Assembly: GCF_963662255.1 (NCBI RefSeq)
Contig: NC_085046.1
Location: forward strand, 101,573,324 to 101,637,323
Source of the DNA: Cinclus cinclus
Lineage: Eukaryota; Chordata; Aves; Passeriformes; Cinclidae
Direction of reading: 5' to 3'
Length of the DNA: 64,000 nt
The position numbers were made by a program, and so were the translations under genes. Under the pieces are notes generated by a model. That model was given only the letters and a program-made list of their open reading frames with translations, searched no databases and was not told where the DNA came from. Positions 56,128 to 64,000 of the stretch are shown piece by piece. Every line of letters begins with the position of its first letter. The first letter of the stretch is position 1.

Positions 56128-57935
56128 AAAACTTTCTTATTCCATCTGGCCTGCTTCAACTGTTTAAAACCTCTTCAAATTCTTCTTACTATTCTTGATT
56201 TTGTTTTTCCCCTAGGAAATGTACAAAGCTCTTTAAGGTCCACTAAGAGTACTCTGATCAGCTGTGCAAACTGTTGGGCTACCTTTGCAGACTGTTATGG
56301 TGGCACTCTTGAGCCTGATTTGAAGTTTTCTGCTCACTGTTTTAAGTTCATGCTTTATTAGAAATATATGAAACTGGTACTTTTAATAGATTTATTTCTG
56401 TACTTTGACTTGCATGCTTGCTTTGTTTCAATGCTTACAGAATAGCAACAACAACAAACAACAGAATAACCCTTAATCTACATACTGACCACTAGTTCAG
56501 TTACTCATTCCCACAGCCCTATTCATCTGCATACTAGAACCATTTCACTGCATTCTTCTACTAAAATAACAGTTCCAATAGAGAGCAAAATTAAGAAACC
56601 CAAACCCCACCCCATTATCTCAGTTCTGAGTCTATGAATTACTTGATTGCTCAAACTGTAAGAGTCCCCACAGCTTGTAGGTCCCCATAGTCTCAGCGAA
56701 ACTTCTGTAGACCCTGAAAATTCTTCTATCATACTGCCATTGAAATTTTTGTTTTGCTCATGTTTTGCATCTAAAACTTCATGTATCTTTGCTCATTGTG
56801 TGTTATGCCCAACATTGCTTCTTGAAAAGAATACAGCCTTTGGACAGTTTTTTCTGTATAGCATGCAAAGTAATTTCACCTCTGTCATCAGTTGTCTCTG
56901 ACATGGTTGTATCATATTTATATGGATTAACACAGAAGATATGCCTCTATTTCTCCATGTCCTACTATTGCACTAGATTCTTGTAATTCATCCTGTAACT
57001 TCAAGTTTTACAGTTCTAGAAATTTTATGTAATTATACATATGTAATGTACCTTGAAATGGAAGAGGGAAATTACTCTTTAAAGGACAGGAATTAATAAT
57101 TTATGGTTAGCAGGAAAATAGAAAAAGGCTACAAGAAATTGCCACTAACTCTCCTCCTACTGTGCAAGAGCCTGTATATTTATTATAGGTGGATTACACA
57201 AAGGTGATGAACAACCCCCAATTTATCAGGTGTCTCACCATCACAGCTACACAGGCTTTGCCAATGGGTCAGGAGTTCTAGGAACACCTAATATACAGTG
57301 AATAAAAGATACTCTATGCAGTCATTTCTAGAACAGATTCAATGCCAGAAAACCAGCTGAATAGCAGTCCTGTCCTGCTGACCACTGTCCCTGTGATCAC
57401 TTTGCATATTTTATCAAAGGGGAAGCACACATGGTTCAGCTCTGGACTAGAGGTAAGACCAGGGAGTTTTTGATTAGCAGCAGGACAAATGAGTATACCT
57501 ACTAATGGTGGAGAAGACTGTTTAAGGCAGCTGCCTCTATTTCAGGGATATTTTATTTGGGAGATCAGAGATTTTCTGGGCTTTATGCAAAATGCAGCAT
57601 TGCCCACTGTAGCTTCTAAAAAAAGTGAAGAAGCTTAAAAAAATCCTTGTAGGAACATAATGTTCAGACATGAAAGTACAGAACTTAGAGTGAAGGAAAA
57701 CAAGCAGACTAAACAAAACCTCTACATTGATGTTGCTGTACCAATGGCAACAACAATGCCAGCAAGTATTTTTAAAATCATACATTAATATGTGATTTAT
57801 ATAAGGAGTAAAAAGTGACTTAGGCAATCCTGCAAATAATATTCACACAACACATAGTCATCAGAATTCTTGCAATGGTTCCCACTTAAGCACTTAACAT
57901 ATCAGTTTAGAGGTATATTGCTTTCTCCTTTGGGT

Positions 57936-58002
57936 GAGTGAAGGGAGCCTTAAATCCTTCTAGCTTTATGGAGTGAAGGGAATCTTAAATCCTTGTAACT
58001 TT
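57936..58002. repeat. Tandem duplication, 35-nt period
   Basis: A 32-nt unit starting GAGTGAAGGGAGCCTTAAAT at 57936 recurs at 57971, starting GAGTGAAGGGAATCTTAAAT, with four differences over 32 nt. Confidence 0.85.
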
Positions 58003-58122
58003 TTGTTTGCATCTTTACTTGAAGGTAGGAGGTTCCACGTAAACAAAAGCTTCACAATCTTTGGCAGGTTTCTAACTCCGTGCAACAGTTGTTGCCTCAC
58101 AAATGTAGGAAAGGTGCTAAGT

Positions 58123-58184
58123 AAATAAAATACTTTCTACTAGAGGCTTGTTCAAATAAAACACTTTGTGCTAGTGGCTTGTTC
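58123..58184. repeat. Tandem duplication, 31-nt period
   Basis: A unit at 58123-58153 starting AAATAAAATACTTTCTACTA is followed directly by a second copy at 58154-58184 with four differences. Both end GGCTTGTTC. Confidence 0.88.
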
Positions 58185-60709
58185 AAATTTGAATGGAGAA
58201 ATTCTACTTCCACACCTTCCTTTATTTACTACTAGCTTTGCAGGTCAAGAGGTAAGTGGTTAGATTCTCCAAGGCAGGGCCTGTCTTCATTCTCAGGAAA
58301 TACTATTACTGGCACCTGAAATTTTCAGCCCATGGGGAAAAATCAAATTCAAGAAATCTTCTGGAATCAGACCTGGCATGAGCACAAGAGAGACTAATAT
58401 TATACAATATTATATGACCTCCATTGTCATGCAAGGAGCCCTATTTCTCAGATCAATCACAGCAGAAATACCTAAACGGCTGTAAAGGAGGAGATAAGAC
58501 AGCTGAGGTTCAGTCCCTAGAGATAGTGCCAAATGTAAACTCTCAGGTGTCGTAATAAGCTTTATCTTCACAGACCCAAGTCCACTGGGGAACAGTATCT
58601 GGTTTCTAATGTAAAACTCCTAAGCTGCTTTGTGACTGCCCAACTCCTTTGTACGGACCGTCTCAAAGACTTAAAAGTCAGCATTTATGAAGGAGATTTT
58701 ATGGGAAAAATACATCCAAGCAAATCTCTCCTTAGCATTCCTAAGGTTTTATACAGGAAATCCTGACAATTTTTTCAAATGGAAAGCATGATGTCACTGG
58801 AAGTTCAAGATATTTTTCTTGTTCTTTCCTCCAAGGACAGTCACCAGGGGAGGATATGACAACAGGTTCAATTCCTTTGAGAAGGAAAACATTTGCTACA
58901 CAAGATCTTAATTGCAGAAGAGGCAGATATGCTCTGAAAATGGTAATTTAATGGCCACCATAAATTCGTAATACATTCAAATTATTTTTTTCCAGACACA
59001 GTAGAAATAATACATTTCTCTTTTGCAAATCTGGACTCCTTAGGATTTAAAGGACACATCAGAGCTTTGGCTCAAAAAAATTGCATGAAGAAAATTTGCA
59101 AGGAAAAGGAGACAATGATGCATCCTCCTTCCACTTTCCAGTGGCCAGATTGGTGCCACCTAGTCCTGATGACACCAGGTGTTAACCTTTTTGTCTTATT
59201 TCTTAGTACCGAGATTCATTGTTTTAGAGAACCTAAGCACTTGCCAGGGGCAGAATGTGTCCAGCAGATCTTCAGCCTTGTAATTGCAGGCAGCTGTAAC
59301 ACCATTCACAAAACTTTTCTCAAATGTTTCTGCCTTTAGATTCAGTTATCACAAATGACAATCCACAATGTAGTTTTGTTAGTAGAGAAAGAGAGAGAGA
59401 GAATGAAAAATCTTACAAGGATTCGGTTTGTAATATTCTTATTTGGCAGGACAATAAAGGCTGAGGCAGTAGATAATCTGTACTTGGTTATACAACATAA
59501 AGCCTGCTGATGGACTGTAATTTTAAATTTGTTCCATCCATCCTTTGCAAAAAAGTCAGTAAATTCAATACATATGATAACCTACACTTGTTCCAAAGAA
59601 GTATTAGTTTATGATGTAAAGCATATTAAAATTTTTAAGAACTATTTGCCCAACACATGCATAAGTGGTGGTTAGACATAAAACCAACAATAATTGTGGC
59701 ACAAGAGACTGCTCTGTTGTTAACTAAGATTGGTTAACTAGCAAGGGAATCAAAACTGTTCTCTCAACCCTCCCACCTCCCCTAATCCTTGATAAATATT
59801 GATGAAATTATATTTTTACCTCTCTGGCTATACAACCCCATGGTTAATTATTTGTAATTAAATACTGGTGCCAAACTATTTCTTGGGAGTGTTGTTACTG
59901 CACTGGCCTACAAGAGTGACTGCCATAATTACCACAAACAGGATGACAAAGATGACAGGATGCAACTATGTTTTCAAAACTACTATGGACATTGCTACAC
60001 CTGAAATTCCTTAATTGTCAAATAAGAGTTTCCCCATCCCTACTGTTCCAGGGGCTGAGTACTGCTCTATACTAATATGATCCAACTGATAAGACACAAG
60101 GTACTTGCAATTGAGCATACTTAGAAATAACCACATAATTCTACCTTTCTTTTTCGTCTACAAGGTAATCCTATACACCTCTTTGTTATTTTGTAGGGGA
60201 AATTTTTAATTATGGTTTCTTCTGCTGAAAAAACTAAATATTATAAAATATTGCAGGCCACAACCCCCCCCATGATCAGAAATACAATTTTTCTGAAACA
60301 CTTATAATTTCACTGTAGCTTGTACTCTCCATTCTTAATACAGATTTATGTATCTGGCTGCTTTTTCATCAAACTCAAAAATGTCAAGAAAATATATAAA
60401 TTTTGTACATAGCCTCTAGACCTGCACAATACAAAGTGAGTACAAAATGTGAATAAAATTAAGCCTACCAACACAGTACTGTTTCACAAGGAGCTCAAAG
60501 TAGTTTTCTAAAGGTGCAAGTAATACGATGCAAGAGAGACCTGGCTCTATAGCCATGATTTCTTTTAGCTGTTAAATGCTGGACAAGAAAAGGACATCTC
60601 TGACTACAGAGCTCCCCTAACACGCCCCATACAGTATCAATGAGATCAATCTGCTAAATCCAGGCTGCGAGTGACAAACTAAGAGGGGCACCTGAGACCT
60701 GGCAATGCA

Positions 60710-60841
60710 TTTTGGTGGCGGTGGGTTTTTCCCCCCTTGGGTGTTTTTGGGTGTTTTTTTTTTTGGTTGGTTGTTTTTTTGGTGGGTTTTTCTGTGTTGG
60801 GTTTTTTTTTTGTTTGTTTGTTTGGTTGGTTGGTTTAGTTT
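60710..60841. repeat. G/T-rich low-complexity tract
   Basis: About 130 nt are almost entirely G and T on the plus strand: T homopolymers alternate with GGTTGG, GGGTG and (GTTT)n. The open frames across it on both strands encode only low-complexity Phe/Gly/Trp or Lys/Pro/Gln runs and are not genes. Confidence 0.85.
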
Positions 60842-61158
60842 GTTATTTTTCACAGAAAAAGAAAGAAATGTTGCAGACAAGCAATTGTGCATGTGAAAAG
60901 AGAAAAAAAGAGAAAGAGAAAAAACACAACTAGGAAAAGATTGAAATATTCAAGAATACAGAAGTTTACACTAGGCAGGAATGTAGAGAAGAAAATAGCA
61001 TATAATGTACAGAAAACAGCCTGACATGCATCATCCTGTTTGGTAAATAAGAACTGAAAATAAAAAGCAGCAGTAGGAAAGATAAAATAAAAATGAAGTC
61101 TACCTAATATAGATAAACTTTAAACAAAACATTTTTAACAACTTACACCCAACTACTT

Positions 61159-61261
61159 TTTTATAAATTACACACAGTATGTTTGTAAAAGGTGTTTGAT
61201 TTCATAGCTATATTATGAAGTCAAATAGCTTTTACAAACAAATTGTGCATAATTTATAAAA
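61159..61261. repeat. Long imperfect inverted repeat forming a ~100-nt hairpin
   Basis: The left arm (from 61159: TTTTATAAATTA, later GTTTGTAAAAG, then TTTGATTTCAT) pairs with the right arm (ending at 61261). The two arms are about 47 nt and differ at about eight positions; the loop is about 9 nt (near AGCTATATT). This is the shape of a MITE-like element or a microRNA-type precursor. I recognise neither the element family nor a miRNA seed. Confidence 0.7.
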
Positions 61262-63150
61262 TTACTTTATTTCACAGTAGAGTTGAGAAACCATATGATA
61301 TACTTTCATAAGCTTGGGGAGGGGGGGATTTTTATCCAAGAATGACTGCCTACAAGACCACTTTACACTCATTATGATTTACTAAGCATTGCTTTTAATT
61401 GCTCTACCAACTGATACTTGGCTTCTTCCATGAATAACTATGTTAAATGTAAGCTCATAATCTTTTTGATAGGTATGTCACCATTAACTTTTTGGCAACA
61501 ATAAATCATCTCTGTTGACAGCTGTTTCATGTTTAAGGGACAAGAACATCCCATTTACATCAACCAAGTATTGGGTTTTTTAAAAGGCCATTCGAAACAG
61601 AAGATGTTTCAAAGCCTTATAAATAGAACTAAAACACTACAAGTTTTACTGCAAGAAATCCAGAGTGCTGTAATCCCATCTCTATTCCATGTGTCATCCA
61701 TGATACCTAGCTCCTACCTTCAGTATGCTCAGCTCCTTTTAGTATCTCCCAAACACTGGCTGGAAAAGAGGAGACACATGCTGTGGCTGCTTCTGGGCTA
61801 CATATTGGCTTACTGATATGTGAATTGTAGCTCTGTGCTGATGGACCACATGAAATGAACTAACTCATAATCTAACACAGCCTAACCCTACAGATGCTAA
61901 TCTCTGCTTTCACAGAGATTGCAAAGTATGTGAAAAACTTACTACTTATGCAACATTCAAACTATTGCTTGAAAATGTCCAAGTAGTCCAGTATTAATGA
62001 GGGAAGGAAGGAACATACAGGCAGATGGAACAGGATGATACTTAAGACTTGTTTACTTAGGAAACCAGGAAAAAAATCAGGTGTAAACTTTAACTTATTT
62101 ATCAGTCAGAAGTTTAATTCTGATCTTGGACATGTAATATAGCACACAGAAGACAAGGAATACTCCCTTTCTTCATTTTACCAGTGAAAAGTTTTATTCC
62201 TACTGAGTAATGACTCAGTCCCTCTAGGAACCAGATAGTATTGATCTTACTCCACAAGGCTTTATGCTCTTAATTTAAACCCAAGCAGCAATATCACCAG
62301 CTTAAATGATTCTGGTATAAACTGAACTAACCTAAAGCTTCAGATCCTCCAGGGCTTTGAGACTGACTTCATTACTAAGCAGTACAAAACAGGGATGCCT
62401 CTGACTTTCTTTATAGTCGTCTGACAATTTGCCTTTAGAATTAAAGCAAACCACAGAAACATTGTGAAATTGCTAATTCCACAAAATAGTCCACAGAGCC
62501 ACTATTCTGAGATCTTCTGGTGGTCAACAGGGAAAAGCTGAATAAAAAAAATAAAATAATTTTCAAAGAGTAAGCTATACATTCAGCTGCTTATTAAGCC
62601 ACTCCTCCCCATTGCCAAGTTGTTTGCAATCACATATAGGTATCCTTTCCTCTTTTTCTTTAGATTACTTCAATTTATTTTAACTTGAGATATAGTAATG
62701 AAGAAAGCATTATATATTGACTTACAGAAAGTGAACCACACTGTCCCTACCCCACCAGAAATAAAACTGTGCTATCATCTGCATCAATCCCCAGGGCTTG
62801 ATCCCCTAAGTCATCCTTCCCACCACAGCAAGGCTACGCTTTTCTGTAGCCAGAAACACACTGCAGTTCCTCTCCTGACCATGAGAGGAGGCTTAGCTCC
62901 TCTTCATCTCTGCAACAGAGCTCTCCCTTGGGGAAGAAGGGCCTACCATTCTCTAAGCAGCTTCACTGTGATCAAACAACTAAAAATAATTTTAAAAGAA
63001 AGCTGCAGGTTTAGATTTCAAGAGGCTATTTCTGCTCTTAAAGAAACAATGAGCAAGCCATTTCAAGTGCAGAGCTTGTTCTATACTATCCTGCTAGTGA
63101 TCTGTCCTTAATTTGAGTACTTTTTCCACTAATCATTTATTCAAAGCAGT

Positions 63151-63248
63151 GAGGGAAGAAGGAAGAGGGTAGGAGGGACGTGGGGAGAAAGAGGGATGCA
63201 AAGGAAAAAAGGGAGAGACAGAAAGGGAGAGGCAGAGGGGAAGGGAGA
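63151..63248. repeat. Polypurine tract (G/A-rich, about 100 nt)
   Basis: The plus strand is almost wholly A and G from GAGGGAAGAAGGAAGAGGGT to GGGGAAGGGAGA, with only a few pyrimidine interruptions. On the transcribed strand this is a polypyrimidine run. Such tracts can form triplex (H-DNA). Confidence 0.85.
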
Positions 63249-63682
63249 TTTCTGTGTAAAATCCTGCTGACAACAGGGATGCCAGTTAATCACAAGTTAT
63301 GTGGGAAGTTTTCATAATGAAAGCCACCAATCATCAAAGTTATCTAGCTTTATGAAACAGTTCTCTCCAATCTTATTTACAGATATTTATATGGTAAGAC
63401 TTTCTCCATCTTTCAGAATTTGTATTAAAACCACCTTATTTCCATCAGAATAGCTTAGAGTAACACCCACCATCCCCTTGGTATGCAGTGTAGCGCAAAT
63501 AAATTAGTTTGGTTTATTCCAGTTTAAAGGACAAATAACAAAACATCAACAAAATATCAACTTAGATATTCAGATTTTTACACTGGCCATGCTGTGGAGG
63601 TCTTTGTGCTTGGCAGAGCTCAGAGGACAATGTGTAAAAAAGAGTGTATGACCTAAACTGGTCTTGCTCATAAAATAACTGC

Positions 63683-63722
63683 TCTTGCACAGACCAGTTA
63701 ATAGCTGGTCTTGCACAGACCA
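63683..63722. repeat. Short tandem duplication, 26-nt period
   Basis: TCTTGCACAGACCA occurs at 63683-63696 and again at 63709-63722. A related CTGGTCTTGCTCA precedes it. Confidence 0.8.
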
Positions 63723-63797
63723 TTTTTGTTAGATGCCGCATGTCTGATACAATAACACAACACTCAATATTTCAGTCTTGTAACTTTAATTTCTCTT

Positions 63798-63862
63798 TGT
63801 CCTGGCTTGATCAGGATAAGATCAGTTCTAAATTGTCTTGGAATATTAGCTGGGTACCACAA
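63798..63862 (-). mobile_element. Probable antisense end of an ERVL-like LTR
   Basis: TGTCCTGGCTTGATCAGGAT, then AAGATCAGTTCTAAATTGTC, then TTAGCTGGGTACCACA resembles the complement of the 3' end of the common avian ERVL LTR. That complement begins TGTCCTGGTTTTGGCTGGGA and later has TAGTAGCTGGTA. It is diverged and short, and the rest of the LTR is not recognised. Confidence 0.3.
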
Positions 63863-63935
63863 ATTTATTTTGTATTCTCTCAACCATAACTCATTACATG
63901 GAACTTGCTTGGCATCAATAAGTCACTATGGCTTT

Positions 63936-63967
63936 TGTGTGTGTATGCGTGTGGGAGCGCGTGTGTG
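63936..63967. repeat. GT-rich imperfect microsatellite
   Basis: (GT)n is interrupted by ATGCGTGTGGGAGCGC. The alternating purine-pyrimidine character is of the Z-DNA-prone kind. Confidence 0.7.
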
Positions 63968-64000
63968 GCTCAATACCCTGCTGCTAGGCTATTTAGTGAT

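Larger units (their letters stand above)
1..64000 (-). other. PTPRM: Interior of the PTPRM gene (gene body, both ends outside the window)
   Basis: Three exons in transcription order (51656-51383, 50242-50206, 27560-27428) splice in frame into a continuous stretch of receptor-type tyrosine phosphatase mu. The joined product runs from the fourth fibronectin-III repeat through a short linker to the transmembrane helix. PTPRM is a type IIB receptor phosphatase (MAM, Ig, four FN3 repeats, one membrane pass, two cytoplasmic phosphatase domains) that binds itself between neighbouring cells at adherens-type junctions. I prefer PTPRM to PTPRK, PTPRT or PTPRU because the stalk and membrane segment ([18 protein letters not shown], then [15 protein letters not shown]) match PTPRM as I remember it. 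No promoter, first exon, last exon or polyadenylation site is visible. Introns of many kilobases are normal for this gene family. I found no second gene nested inside. Confidence 0.9.
51657..64000 (-). other. PTPRM: PTPRM intron upstream of the FN3-4 exon (phase 2, incomplete)
   Basis: This is intron sequence of at least 12.3 kb whose 3' acceptor ends at 51657. It holds a CR1 3' end (52950-53092), a MIR remnant (56053-56127), paired tandem duplications (57936-58002 and 58123-58184), a G/T-rich tract (60710-60841), and a hairpin-forming inverted repeat (61159-61261). Further along are a polypurine tract (63151-63248), a short tandem repeat (63683-63722), a probable antisense LTR piece (63798-63862) and a GT-rich stretch (63936-63967). 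The exon expected to encode SAPSMPAYELETPLNQ-like residues was looked for and not found. The short open frames here carry no recognisable protein. Confidence 0.85.

Noticed and set aside
60617..60933. Open frames on both strands rich in Phe/Gly/Trp or Lys/Pro/Gln
   Set aside because: They arise from translation of the G/T-rich simple tract and do not represent a protein.
1..64000. Microbial systems (operons, CRISPR, phage, toxin-antitoxin)
   Set aside because: Spliced vertebrate exons, avian repeats and the absence of long open frames rule out a prokaryotic source.

Overview
The window looks like avian nuclear DNA lying almost entirely inside introns of one large gene on the minus strand. 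It is A+T-rich and CpG-poor, and its open frames are short: none exceeds 139 codons, which is what chance gives in DNA of this kind. I saw no bacterial operon, no CRISPR array, and no rRNA or functional tRNA gene. The bird assignment rests on CR1 LINE 3' ends (7640-7712, 52950-53092, probably 2590-2641) and a tRNA-Ile-like SINE with a CR1-type tail at 47666-47793. That SINE resembles the passerine family TguSINE1, so a perching bird is the best guess. The three constitutive exons also match vertebrate PTPRM closely. No database search was possible.

The gene is PTPRM (receptor-type protein tyrosine phosphatase mu, RPTP-mu), a homophilic cell-adhesion phosphatase. Transcription runs from high to low coordinates. 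Three constitutive internal exons are clear. At 51383-51656 (274 nt) is part of the fourth fibronectin-III repeat, with an RPRR furin-type site. At 50206-50242 (37 nt) is a micro-exon reading ETKIDCVRVATK. At 27428-27560 (133 nt) is the juxtamembrane stalk, the single transmembrane helix and the KKR stop-transfer. All have consensus AG/GT boundaries and compatible phases (2-0, 0-1, 1-2). Upstream exons (MAM, Ig, FN3 1-3 and the start of FN3-4) lie beyond 64000. Downstream exons (cytoplasmic juxtamembrane region and both phosphatase domains) lie beyond position 1.

The most interesting item is a probable cassette exon at 44991-45065, inside the 22.6-kb intron between the micro-exon and the transmembrane exon. 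It is 75 nt, flanked by AG and GT splice sites, in the same phase (1-1) as its host intron, and open in exactly the frame needed. It holds six CpGs in a CpG-poor neighbourhood. Including it would add 25 residues to the extracellular stalk just outside the membrane, without disturbing the reading frame.

The rest is intron with fossil repeats. These include a partial ERVL-like LTR at 15341-15605, a probable second LTR piece at the right edge, a possible minus-strand LTR at 26154-26562, and a MIR core-SINE remnant at 56053-56127. There is also an older amniote repeat near 33515-33640, a 34-nt A tract, several microsatellites, a G/T-rich tract, a polypurine tract, clustered small tandem duplications near 58 kb, and a ~100-nt hairpin-forming inverted repeat at 61159-61261.
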